A stretch of 7,543 nt of DNA from a bacterium (GTDB lineage: Bacteria; UBA9089; CG2-30-40-21), in contig JASEHA010000101.1 of the NCBI GenBank assembly GCA_030018795.1, positions 1-7,543 of the forward strand. The letters are read 5' to 3'. The translations under genes and the position numbers were made by a program. The notes below the pieces were generated by a model that was given only the letters and a program-made list of their open reading frames with translations, was not told the origin of the DNA and searched no databases. Positions 1 to 5,840 of this stretch are shown piece after piece; the stretch's first letter is position 1, and each line of letters opens with the position of its first letter.

Positions 1-98
1 CAGGACACCAGACACCGCGAGAAACTGATATTTGATGAAAAAAAGGATTGCGACGACCGAGACTGGTGCACTGGTGCTCTGGTGTCTGGTGTCCTGGT
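1..98. repeat. Inverted repeat plus CTGGTG array at left edge
   Basis: Bases 1-16 are the perfect reverse complement of 81-96, giving 16-bp arms around 64 bases. The right arm is part of a degenerate array with CTGGTG at 63, 71, 79 and 86 and a partial copy at 94, spaced 7-8 bases apart. The same hexamer recurs at 7483 and 7490 near the other end of the window, so this looks like a dispersed genomic repeat and not a gene. The repeat may continue beyond the left edge. No coding sequence is visible in 1-127. As RNA, the arms could form a strong hairpin downstream of accB, but no U-tract follows, so I do not call it a terminator. Confidence 0.8.
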
Positions 99-112
99 CT
101 TGAACATCGAGT
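99..112 (+). repeat. 14-base repeat, inverted copy at 7463-7476
   Basis: The 14-mer CTTGAACATCGAGT here is exactly matched in reverse complement at 7463-7476. Both copies border CTGGTG arrays. The two copies lie about 7.35 kb apart in opposite orientation and enclose all eight genes of the window. This is seen directly; any role in rearrangement is inference. Confidence 0.8.
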
Positions 113-127
113 AAAAGTTTTGTATCT

Positions 128-604
128 TTATTCCATTGATTCCACCAGGAACAATGTATCCCCTGCGTTTACTGTTTCTCCACTTTGCACGAGGATTTTC
201 ATTATTTTACCAGATATCTCAGCCTTTATCTCATTAAACATCTTCATCGCTTCCAGCAAACCCAATGTTTGACCAGGGGTAATGATACTGCCTATCTCTA
301 CATAGGGTGGAATATCAGGTGAAGAGCTTCCGTAGAATGTACCGGTTAGCGGCGAGGTGATTTTTTTCCACTTTTTCCAGTCGATGTTTTCTTCTGGCAG
401 CTTTTTTTTGCGGGTTGGCGCAATGGTAACAAACTCCTCACCTGCCAGAGTGGCTGTCTCTCTGGCAACTGCCCGTTTAATCCTTACCCTTTTTTCATTA
501 TCCTTAACCTCTAATTCAACAAGCTCTTCAGTAAGGAAAATATCGATAACCTCATCCAGCATATTCTGTATATTCTGTATATCCTGTATCTTATCTTTTT
601 TCAT
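128..604 (-). CDS. accB: Biotin carboxyl carrier protein of acetyl-CoA carboxylase (BCCP)
   Basis: This 158-aa protein carries the biotin that shuttles CO2 from biotin carboxylase to the carboxyltransferase, making malonyl-CoA for fatty acid synthesis in the cytoplasm. The C-terminal biotinyl domain (about residues 82-157) holds the canonical EAMKM motif at 118-122, so Lys121 is the predicted biotinylation site. It also has SPLTGTFY (84-91) and the family-typical close in VNAGDTLFLVE. The N-terminal part (1-45) is the usual acidic helix plus a VRIKR strand, joined by a short Lys-rich linker (about 61-81) in place of the Ala/Pro-rich linker of E. coli BCCP. The ATG start has a good ribosome site, AAAGGGG, 8 bases upstream (613-619). 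The usual partners efp (upstream) and accC (downstream) are not seen: DUF362 precedes it, and the 127 bases after its stop are repeat DNA. Residues 6-17 come from a 9-base tandem repeat. Confidence 0.95.
   Translation of the reverse strand: MKKDKIQDIQNIQNMLDEVIDIFLTEELVELEVKDNEKRVRIKRAVARETATLAGEEFVTIAPTRKKKLPEENIDWKKWKKITSPLTGTFYGSSSPDIPPYVEIGSIITPGQTLGLLEAMKMFNEIKAEISGKIMKILVQSGETVNAGDTLFLVESME
554..589 (-). repeat. In-frame 9-base tandem repeat in accB
   Basis: Read on the minus strand, 589-563 is three consecutive 9-base units (ATACAGGAT, ATACAGAAT, ATACAGAAT) followed by a decayed unit ATGCTGGAT (562-554). They encode IQD-IQN-IQN-MLD in the N-terminal helix of BCCP. Unit gain or loss would leave the reading frame intact. 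Confidence 0.75.
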
Positions 605-620
605 CCAAAATACCCCTTTG

Positions 621-644
621 GTAAACTCAATCTTCCAGATTGAG
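621..644 (+). repeat. REP-like hairpin (plus orientation), left half of a BIME-like pair
   Basis: GTAA (621-624), one spacer base, then CTCAATCT (626-633), loop TCC (634-636) and AGATTGAG (637-644): an 8-bp perfect stem with a 3-base loop. The GTAR foot and TCC loop match the other elements in the window although the stem sequence is unrelated. It is 4 bases from a second element in opposite orientation, in the accB leader just upstream of its ribosome site. Confidence 0.65.
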
Positions 645-648
645 AAAT

Positions 649-671
649 CACAAGCAGGATGCTTGTGTTAC
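649..671 (-). repeat. REP-like hairpin (minus orientation), right half of a BIME-like pair
   Basis: On the minus strand: GTAA (671-668), CACAAGCA, loop TCC, TGCTTGTG (ending at 649); an 8-bp stem. It shares the AAGCATCCTGCTT core with the elements at 3409-3430 and 4759-4782. With 621-644 it forms a head-to-head pair whose GTAA feet are on the outside, as in bacterial interspersed mosaic elements. It ends 4 bases downstream of the DUF362 stop codon. Confidence 0.75.
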
Positions 672-675
672 TTTC

Positions 676-1596
676 TCATACCTTTTTCACCCTTATCCTG
701 CTCAGGTCAATCTCGCCAAGACCCATCTTATGAGCAATATTTATATACCCAATTCGGTGAGGCTCTTTTTCAAAAATAGTACAGCCGTAAGCATCTACAG
801 CTACTGGATCCACACCAGCTATAATCTTTCCTATATGTTTAACATCTCCAGGACCCCTTGGTCCATTATTGAACAATGCCCTGGTAGCATCAAGCACAAT
901 AAGATGAGGCTTGATCACTGTAGAAAGGTCTGCGATACACTGATGTAAATCCTTTACATGGAATATACCCCTATCCCAGACCGCACCCATAAGATTTTTC
1001 ATACCAAGGGTAAGCTCTGCTGCCCCATGGTGCTTGGCAATAGGGACATTGATAATCACATCAGCATCAAGAAGCTGCTTAACCACAAGTGTTTCCTTTA
1101 ATGCTTTTCCAGCAGGGATAGGAACCTTTCGATAAAGACCCTTACGATGAGCAGAGAATATCCTGCCGCCTGCTGAGACTGCTGCCTTTTTTATCCCTGT
1201 CCTCTGAAAGCATATCTCCCAGTAATCACAGGTATGGTCAAAGACCAGAACATCCTTTGCCTTAGCCTCATAGCACAGCTTTATCAGGGTGCTAACTACT
1301 GCTGGATTTGTTGTTGCGGCCATCTCAGGGGCACACGAAAACCCAATGTTTGGTTTTATTACAACCACATCCCCTTTTTTAACAAATCGACTCATTCCAC
1401 CTATGGCTTTTATGGCAGCATAGACAGAGTGTTCTGGATTTTTCTGTCCCTGAGCAATAACCATATCTGGCAGGGTAGATGCCTCTAATATGGCACCAAC
1501 CTTAGCCAACGCATTGCCGGCTGGTGACATAATCCCGCCCATCATTACCCCAAGACCAGCCATATTGTTTAAGAATTCTCGTCGAGTAATCTTCAT
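676..1596 (-). CDS. DUF362 domain-containing protein with Tat-type signal
   Basis: A 306-aa DUF362-family protein. The N-terminus has a twin-arginine motif, TRREFL (4-9), followed by a Gly/Met-rich hydrophobic stretch to about residue 30, so Tat export, possibly with a folded cofactor, is predicted. DUF362 landmarks are KPNIGF (81-86), the INVPIAKHHG segment (182-191), GMKNLMG (198-204) and GVDPVAVDAYG (261-271). The N-to-C order fits a full DUF362 domain from about 44 to 295. There is no CxxCxxC ferredoxin segment of the kind fused to many relatives, so no Fe-S cluster is apparent. The biochemical function of the family is not established. The ATG start is preceded by AGAGG about 8 bases upstream. 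The gene lies between nadC and accB with hairpin repeats on both sides, and the context does not point to a pathway. Family assignment is firm; function is unknown. Confidence 0.87.
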   Translation of the reverse strand: MKITRREFLNNMAGLGVMMGGIMSPAGNALAKVGAILEASTLPDMVIAQGQKNPEHSVYAAIKAIGGMSRFVKKGDVVVIKPNIGFSCAPEMAATTNPAVVSTLIKLCYEAKAKDVLVFDHTCDYWEICFQRTGIKKAAVSAGGRIFSAHRKGLYRKVPIPAGKALKETLVVKQLLDADVIINVPIAKHHGAAELTLGMKNLMGAVWDRGIFHVKDLHQCIADLSTVIKPHLIVLDATRALFNNGPRGPGDVKHIGKIIAGVDPVAVDAYGCTIFEKEPHRIGYINIAHKMGLGEIDLSRIRVKKV

Positions 1597-1659
1597 CCTG
1601 CTGCCTCTTTAGGTGGATAGACTAAAAGGCTATCAGGCTGTAGGGTAGAAATAGAAATT

Positions 1660-1680
1660 GGTGGGCAATGCCCACCCTAC
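1660..1680 (-). repeat. REP-like hairpin between nadC and the DUF362 gene
   Basis: On the minus strand: GTAG (1680-1677), GGTGGGC, loop ATT, GCCCACC (to 1660); a 7-bp GC-rich stem. It starts one base after the nadC stop codon. The loop differs from the TCC of its relatives, so it may be a separate subfamily. An outer GTAGGG at 1640-1645 is complementary to CCCTAC at 1675-1680 and gives an alternative pairing. The rest of 1597-1659 holds only the DUF362 ribosome site. Confidence 0.7.
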
Positions 1681-1681
1681 A

Positions 1682-2527
1682 TCACACTACCTCCAGGCTG
1701 ATATCCAGAATACAAGGTGAGTGGGTAAGGGCACCAATAGAGATACGATCAACACCTGTTGCCGCTATATCTCGAATATTCTCCATATTGATACCGCCAG
1801 ATGCCTCTATTAATATTCTTCTTCCCTTCTCTCCCCTGATTATGTCAACCGCCTCTTTCATGACGGCTATGTTCATATTATCAAGCATGATAATATGAAC
1901 GCCTGCTGAAACAGCCTCCCTTACCTCATCCAGGGTTTCTGTTTCCACCTCTATTTCCATATTTGCAGCCCTTGCTCGTTTGACAGCCTCTTTTATTCCG
2001 CCTGCGGATCTGATATGATTTTCCTTGATAAGGATACCGTCATACAGTCCAAATCGATGATTATATCCGCCGCCAACCCTGACCCCATATTTTTCCAGCA
2101 TTCTTAAGGAAGGGGTTGTCTTGCGGGTATCATATATCTTCACCGGATAGCCTTCAACAGCAGATACATACCTTGCTGTCAGGGTAGCAATCCCGGATAA
2201 CCATTGCAAGAAATTCAAGGCAACCCTTTCTGTTCTCAATATTGCTTGAGCAGACCCCTGAACCCTTCCAAACACCTGACCACAGCCAACCCTCTCGCCT
2301 TCCTTTATTAAGGGGCAAAACGCTACATTTTCAGGAGAATCAAAGGTAAAGCTCATGGCAGCCAGCTCTAACCCGGCAACGATACCATCTTCCATGGCTA
2401 TCAATTCTGCCTTTATCTCTAAATCCTCTGGCACAGTCAATTGGGCAGTTATATCCCCGCTGCCTATATCCTCAAGAAGTGCTTGAGCAATAATACCTTT
2501 TATTTCGTATATATTCAGCCTATCCAA
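1682..2527 (-). CDS. nadC: Nicotinate-nucleotide pyrophosphorylase (quinolinate phosphoribosyltransferase)
   Basis: A 281-aa cytoplasmic enzyme that converts quinolinate and PRPP to nicotinate mononucleotide, CO2 and PPi in de novo NAD synthesis. The length and motif order are those of NadC: LEDIGSGDIT (18-27), ERVALNFLQ (100-108), DTRKTTP (133-139), the run from GGGYNHR (152-158) to LIKENH (166-171) with its active-site basic residues, E193-V-E (193-195), LDNM (215-218), EASGGI (241-246) and GVDRISIGALTHS (258-270). The start is TTG at 2527; no ATG lies near, and GGAGG sits 6 bases upstream, which decides it. Only 14 bases separate it from the stop of the carbon-nitrogen hydrolase upstream, so the two are probably cotranscribed. 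nadA and nadB are not in the window. A hairpin repeat begins one base after its stop. Confidence 0.96.
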   Translation of the reverse strand: MDRLNIYEIKGIIAQALLEDIGSGDITAQLTVPEDLEIKAELIAMEDGIVAGLELAAMSFTFDSPENVAFCPLIKEGERVGCGQVFGRVQGSAQAILRTERVALNFLQWLSGIATLTARYVSAVEGYPVKIYDTRKTTPSLRMLEKYGVRVGGGYNHRFGLYDGILIKENHIRSAGGIKEAVKRARAANMEIEVETETLDEVREAVSAGVHIIMLDNMNIAVMKEAVDIIRGEKGRRILIEASGGINMENIRDIAATGVDRISIGALTHSPCILDISLEVV

Positions 2528-2538
2528 AAGATGCCTCC
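2528..2538 (-). promoter_or_regulatory. Ribosome binding site fixing the nadC TTG start
   Basis: On the minus strand GGAGG (2538-2534) is followed by CATCTT and then TTG at 2527. The 6-base spacing is near ideal and no in-frame ATG competes. Confidence 0.75.
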
Positions 2539-2541
2539 AGT

Positions 2542-3366
2542 CTATGGCAATGGATTAAGTATATCCCAATATGTTTCCGGCCGTCTATCCCGATAAAATG
2601 CCCATATATTCTTAAAGTCGCGGATTGTTTCCAGCTCCAGATCAGCGACCAATACATCCTCTTCTGTGCCGCCTGATTCAGCAAATATCTCTCCATCAGG
2701 GTTGGCAAAAAAGCTATTTCCAAAAAACTTCTGCCCCTGCTCATCACCAACCCTATTAACGCGAGCTACAAACAGATTATTTGCTATGGCATGGGAACAG
2801 ATTATTTTTTTCCACCTTGGCTGAGAGGCTAAGGAAGAGGCTGTTGGGGCAAATATTATCTCAGCACCCTTTAACCCAAGAACCCTGGCTGCCTCAGGGA
2901 AGAAATTATCCCAACAAATAAGCACCCCAATAGATGCGTATCTGGTCCTGAACACCGGATAGCCATTGTTTCCAGGGGCAAAGTAAAACTTTTCCTCCCA
3001 GAGCGGGATATGCGGCACATGATTCTTGCGATATGTCCCTAAAACCTTACCGTCTGCATCGATAACCACAGCTGAATTATAATAAATCCCCTCATCTGCC
3101 TTTTCGTAGATAGGGACAATCATCACTGTTTGATTTTTTTTGGCAAAATCAGCCATCAATGTTACGGTTGGACCATTTACTGGCTCTGCCAGAACATAAT
3201 TTTCTGCATTTACTGACCTGGGAAACCAGTGAGTATGGAACAACTCCTGAAAACAAATAATCTTTGCCCCATCCTGAGCCGCCTTTTCTGCCGAAGAAAG
3301 AGCCTTTGTAACATTCTCCTCCCTGTTCTCTGTACAGGACATCTGGATTAATCCTACTCTTACCAT
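2542..3366 (-). CDS. Carbon-nitrogen hydrolase, N-carbamoylputrescine amidase-like
   Basis: A 274-aa nitrilase-superfamily enzyme. The Glu-Lys-Cys triad is clear: E41 (ICFQELF), K114 (YRKNHVP) and C151 (VLICWDNFFPEAAR); E125 in LWEEKFYF matches the second conserved glutamate. The segments HIPLWEEKFYFAPGNNGYPVF and ARVNRVGDEQGQKFFGNSFF resemble N-carbamoylputrescine amidase and beta-ureidopropionase more than NAD synthetase glutaminase domains. If so, it would hydrolyse N-carbamoylputrescine to putrescine, CO2 and ammonia. No agmatine deiminase gene is visible to support this, so the substrate is inferred. The start MVRVGLIQM at 3366 is chosen because GAGGTGA lies at 3372-3378. An upstream TTG at 3405 would add 13 residues unlike the family. 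nadC follows after 14 bases. Confidence 0.88.
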   Translation of the reverse strand: MVRVGLIQMSCTENREENVTKALSSAEKAAQDGAKIICFQELFHTHWFPRSVNAENYVLAEPVNGPTVTLMADFAKKNQTVMIVPIYEKADEGIYYNSAVVIDADGKVLGTYRKNHVPHIPLWEEKFYFAPGNNGYPVFRTRYASIGVLICWDNFFPEAARVLGLKGAEIIFAPTASSLASQPRWKKIICSHAIANNLFVARVNRVGDEQGQKFFGNSFFANPDGEIFAESGGTEEDVLVADLELETIRDFKNIWAFYRDRRPETYWDILNPLP

Positions 3367-3371
3367 GATTA

Positions 3372-3378
3372 TCACCTC
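3372..3378 (-). promoter_or_regulatory. Ribosome binding site fixing the hydrolase start
   Basis: GAGGTGA on the minus strand, 5 bases before ATG at 3366. It excludes the longer TTG-initiated reading from 3405. Confidence 0.75.
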
Positions 3379-3408
3379 GCATTTAATTTTGTTGTAGCGT
3401 AACAAGAG

Positions 3409-3430
3409 GCAAGCAGGATGCTTGCTCTAC
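3409..3430 (-). repeat. REP-like hairpin between pgpA and the hydrolase gene
   Basis: On the minus strand: GTAG (3430-3427), one spacer A, GCAAGCA, loop TCC, TGCTTGC (to 3409); a 7-bp stem extendable by a G-T pair. It begins 10 bases after the pgpA stop codon and lies about 30 bases upstream of the hydrolase ribosome site. Confidence 0.75.
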
Positions 3431-3440
3431 TATGTATATT

Positions 3441-3911
3441 TCATCCAATCACACACCTTACCCCATGCAATATTATACACCCAAGTATGCCACATCCAAT
3501 ATCGTCGATCATTATCCCTAACCCAGAAGGAAGCCGTTGAAGTGAATAAAGTGGTCCTGGTTTAAGGACATCTAATACGCGAAACAGGATAAAGCCGCTT
3601 ATAATCCACCACAATTCCGGCTGAATACCGATCATGGTGATAAGATACCCGGCTACCTCATCCCAGACTATGGGCTTAGCATCCTTTGTCTTAAATATCG
3701 CCTCTGCCTCAGAGCATATCCAGATGCCAGCCACAGAGATGATTATTACCCCCAGTGTATAAAAAAGCCAGAAATAAGGAAGTGATGACCACAAATAATA
3801 TGCAGCTAAATGGATAATTACCCCAACCACGCTTCCAGCTGTTCCTGAAGCCACAGGTGAATAGCCACTAAAGAATCCTGTGGCAAAAAATTTAACAATT
3901 GCTTTCCTCAT
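3441..3911 (-). CDS. pgpA: Phosphatidylglycerophosphatase A
   Basis: A 156-aa inner-membrane enzyme that removes the phosphate from phosphatidylglycerophosphate to give phosphatidylglycerol, the step after PgsA. PgpA-family signatures are present in order: TGFFSGYSPVASGTAGS (11-27), IVWDEVAGYLI (81-91), FILFRVLDVLKPGP (107-120) and LPSGLGIMIDDIGCGI (127-142) with paired D136/D137. Hydrophobic segments at about 28-64 and 86-110 fit the family topology. ATG at 3911 is preferred: it has AAGGTG 6 bases upstream and matches where family members begin. A GTG at 3929 would add MKKVKG, read from a tandem repeat. With the ATG start the gene overlaps the pgsA end by 20 bases, which suggests translational coupling of two successive pathway enzymes. 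Confidence 0.93.
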   Translation of the reverse strand: MRKAIVKFFATGFFSGYSPVASGTAGSVVGVIIHLAAYYLWSSLPYFWLFYTLGVIIISVAGIWICSEAEAIFKTKDAKPIVWDEVAGYLITMIGIQPELWWIISGFILFRVLDVLKPGPLYSLQRLPSGLGIMIDDIGCGILGCIILHGVRCVIG

Positions 3912-4521
3912 CCCTTTCACCTTTTTCACCTTTTTCGCCTTTTTCGTCTTTTTCGGCCAGGATCCCTTTGTGTTTTATCAAATATTCAATCCCTGTCCAT
4001 GTGGTTAGAGCAACCACAATTAGCATCAGGGATAAAGGCAGCCATTCTATGGTCAGCCTCAAAAAGTCAGGCATATACCCCATGTAACCCTTGAGACACA
4101 AGAGGAGAAGGATGACAATAATGGCGACCATCTGGAAGACAGTCTTTATCTTCCCACCCTCAGAGGCATGAACAACTATCCCTTCAGAAACAGCAACCAG
4201 ACGAAGACCGGTTACCGCAAACTCCCGACAGATGATAAGTATTACTATCCATGCAGGGATATGCAGGGCAGGAATGCCTACAAAGGAGATAAAGGCTGCT
4301 GAAACCAGCATCTTATCTGCCAGAGGGTCAGCAAACTTTCCCAGGGTAGAGACCATATTTCTATCCCTTGCAATCTTACCATCATACCAGTCTGTTATAG
4401 CTGCCAGGACAAATATCAAGAGGCTGCAATAATTGCCGAAAAGATTATTCAGAAATAGAAAGCAGACAAACACAGGCACCATAAATACACGGGCAAGGGT
4501 AAGTTTATTGGCTAAGTTCAT
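3892..4521 (-). CDS. pgsA: CDP-diacylglycerol--glycerol-3-phosphate 3-phosphatidyltransferase
   Basis: A 209-aa integral membrane enzyme that condenses CDP-diacylglycerol with glycerol-3-phosphate to phosphatidylglycerophosphate and CMP. The CDP-alcohol phosphotransferase motif DxxDGxxARx8GxxxDxxxD is intact: D44, D47, G48, A51, R52, G61, D65 and D69. The PgsA-type REFAVTGLR follows at 99-107. The start MNLANKLTLARV is standard for the family. Hydrophobic segments lie at about 10-28, 30-43, 71-98, 129-144 and 158-178. The C-terminus (190-209) is an unusual hydrophilic run of EKG units from a 9-base DNA repeat, beyond the family's normal end. The ribosome site GAAAGGA is 9 bases before ATG. 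The gene follows rodZ, an arrangement known from rodZ/ymfM-pgsA neighbourhoods, but is separated from it by about 257 bases of repeat DNA. Confidence 0.95.
   Translation of the reverse strand: MNLANKLTLARVFMVPVFVCFLFLNNLFGNYCSLLIFVLAAITDWYDGKIARDRNMVSTLGKFADPLADKMLVSAAFISFVGIPALHIPAWIVILIICREFAVTGLRLVAVSEGIVVHASEGGKIKTVFQMVAIIVILLLLCLKGYMGYMPDFLRLTIEWLPLSLMLIVVALTTWTGIEYLIKHKGILAEKDEKGEKGEKGERDEESNC
3912..3956 (-). repeat. 9-base tandem repeat at the pgsA/pgpA junction, containing the pgpA ribosome site
   Basis: Four 9-base units (plus strand CTTTTTCRY-like at 3921, 3930, 3939, 3948) and a decayed fifth at 3912-3920. In the pgsA frame they encode the EKGEKGEKGE-type tail of PgsA. The leftmost units form AAGGTG (3923-3918), the probable ribosome site of pgpA. 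Unit changes would keep the pgsA frame. Confidence 0.8.
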
Positions 4522-4589
4522 GGTTTTTTATCCTTTCTAAAGCCTCATCGTAATCGTTCAGCCAAAGGTTTAAGCAACACACTAAATTA

Positions 4590-4755
4590 CCCCTCTAAAG
4601 AGGGGAACAACAACCCCCTGCCCCCTTTGCTAAGGGTGACTAACCATTGCCAAATCATTCGAATAAGCAAAATAATTTCGACCCTGCCTACTTTGCTAAG
4701 GACACTAACCATTTGTCCGTAATTCCCCCTTAAAAAAGGGGGTTAGGGGGTTGTT
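4590..4755. repeat. Diverged repeat cluster between rodZ and pgsA
   Basis: This gap has no gene. It holds a hairpin of 7-bp arms (4590-4596 with 4599-4605), a second C5TT/AAG5 hairpin (4725-4731 with 4736-4742), and an 11-bp perfect inverted repeat, AACAACCCCCT at 4609-4619 with its complement at 4745-4755. A diverged direct repeat of about 36 bases also lies here (4616-4651 and 4681-4718, sharing CTTTGCTAAGG and ACTAACCATT). Together this looks like nested copies of one C-rich mobile repeat in both orientations. Neither hairpin is followed by a U-tract on the minus strand. Confidence 0.7.
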
Positions 4756-4758
4756 AAT

Positions 4759-4782
4759 ATGCAAGCAGGATGCTTGCATTAC
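4759..4782 (-). repeat. REP-like hairpin overlapping the rodZ stop codon
   Basis: On the minus strand: GTAA (4782-4779), TGCAAGCA, loop TCC, TGCTTGCA; 8-9 bp stem. The TAA of the GTAA foot is the rodZ stop codon, and the preceding G completes the last Arg codon (AGG). Confidence 0.8.
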
Positions 4783-5786
4783 CTTTCCACAGAGGCAGGC
4801 TTCGAAGTTGTTCCTGTTTCTTTTGCCTTTTCCTTTGTTGTTTGGGTTGTATTCCTTTCTTGCAAGATTTGTTCCTGAGAAGGCAGGGATTCAGGATTTT
4901 GAAGCCCTTCTGTCTTTCCCTTCTCCTGTTTGTTTCCCTCATCCTTAGGAAGGAGAGGAGGGATTGGTGCTGGCTGTTCTTTCTGCTCTTTTTTTATTAC
5001 TGTCTGCATCTTCTCTGATGTAAAGAGCATGGTTTTTGCCATCCCTGTCTTGCCAAGTGTACCAATCGCTTTAGAGTTAAACTTCCAGGCTATGGCACCA
5101 GCATTACCCATGGTCAGGCATATCTTTTCCTTAGCGTTCCATTTAATCTTTTCTCCTGCTTTTACAAGAACATCCTTATTTTTCCCAGAATCAATCTGTA
5201 CCTGAACCCATACCTCTTCAAAGGCATTGCCTTCGAGCAATACACCCTTTATCTCTGGCTTTACAACACCTTTGGTAATTGCCTTCTGTTTTTCTTCTGG
5301 TATATGGATTTTTTTTAGCAGTTCTTCTTGAGACAACAACTTGCTTGGGTCAATAAATATTTTTGGTTCTCTTTCTAAAAATGGGACAATAATTGCACCT
5401 AATATTCCTCCAGCAACAAGAAATCCGAGAATAGCCAGGATAGAGTAAAGATACAGATTTTTTCTATTGGCTCTAACCTTTCGCAAAACCGTAGCCTCAG
5501 CATCTATTCCTTTTTTCTCTATTTGCGGTTGGGCTGTATCTTCTTTCTTTTGTTCAGCCTCATACTGAGCTAAAAGCCTTTGTGTCTCCATTTCTCCAAG
5601 CTTGAGATATTCGGCATATCGACGCAAAAATCCTTTTGCGTATACATTTCCAGGAAAAGGGCTGAAGTCAGAGTTTTCTATTGATTCCAGATAACGACTG
5701 GCAATCATGGTTTCTTCTGCTGCATGCTCTAAGGAAACGTTTATCTCAAGCCGTCTTTTTTTAAGGATATCTCCTATTCTTTCCAT
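4779..5786 (-). CDS. rodZ: RodZ-like helix-turn-helix membrane protein
   Basis: A 335-aa protein with the RodZ layout: a cytoplasmic Cro/XRE-type HTH region (about 1-72; IGDILKKRRLEINVSLEHAAEET and YAKGFLRRYAEYL at 49-61), a charged linker, one transmembrane helix (about 111-136, preceded by basic RKVRANRK), and an extracytoplasmic DUF4115-like beta domain (about 175-262, VWVQVQIDSGK and WKFNSKAIGTLG). RodZ links MreB filaments to the wall-synthesis machinery and supports rod shape. The tail from 266 to 335 is rich in Lys, Glu, Gln, Pro and Thr and is unusual, since most RodZ proteins end near DUF4115. The stop codon lies in a hairpin repeat, so the tail end may be insertion-derived. The start ATG has GGAGG 4 bases upstream (5791-5795). 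It precedes pgsA on the same strand. The MreB-binding role is known for the family, not shown here. Confidence 0.88.
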   Translation of the reverse strand: MERIGDILKKRRLEINVSLEHAAEETMIASRYLESIENSDFSPFPGNVYAKGFLRRYAEYLKLGEMETQRLLAQYEAEQKKEDTAQPQIEKKGIDAEATVLRKVRANRKNLYLYSILAILGFLVAGGILGAIIVPFLEREPKIFIDPSKLLSQEELLKKIHIPEEKQKAITKGVVKPEIKGVLLEGNAFEEVWVQVQIDSGKNKDVLVKAGEKIKWNAKEKICLTMGNAGAIAWKFNSKAIGTLGKTGMAKTMLFTSEKMQTVIKKEQKEQPAPIPPLLPKDEGNKQEKGKTEGLQNPESLPSQEQILQERNTTQTTKEKAKETGTTSKPASVER

Positions 5787-5840
5787 TAATCCTCCATCAG
5801 TCGTAAGGGCAAAGACAAATAACGGAATAAGCCATAAAGG

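Noticed and set aside
1..98. CTGGTG array as a CRISPR or as a rho-independent terminator of accB
   Set aside because: Units are 6-8 bases with no spacers, so not CRISPR; the 16-bp arms lack a following U-tract and their loop is 64 bases.
357..779. Plus-strand open frame opposite accB and the BIME
   Set aside because: It mirrors the accB coding strand, shows no family resemblance and crosses the hairpin pair; a shadow frame.
2542..3366. Hydrolase as the glutaminase partner of NAD synthesis because of nadC next door
   Set aside because: Its motifs resemble carbamoylputrescine and ureidopropionate amidases, and no NadE synthetase domain follows.
3367..3405. TTG-initiated upstream extension of the carbon-nitrogen hydrolase
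   Set aside because: The added 13 residues do not match the family, the extension runs toward the hairpin repeat, and GAGGTGA points to ATG at 3366.
3912..3929. GTG start of pgpA at 3929
   Set aside because: It would read six residues from the 9-base tandem repeat; ATG at 3911 has a better ribosome site and the family-typical N-terminus.
4725..4742. C5TT/AAG5 hairpin as a terminator after rodZ
   Set aside because: No U-tract follows on the minus strand (AATTACGG comes next), and it belongs to the repeat cluster.
4788..4796. CCACAGAGG inside the rodZ 3' end as a copy of the repeat at 7410
   Set aside because: Only nine bases match and it is within codons that read normally; chance cannot be excluded.
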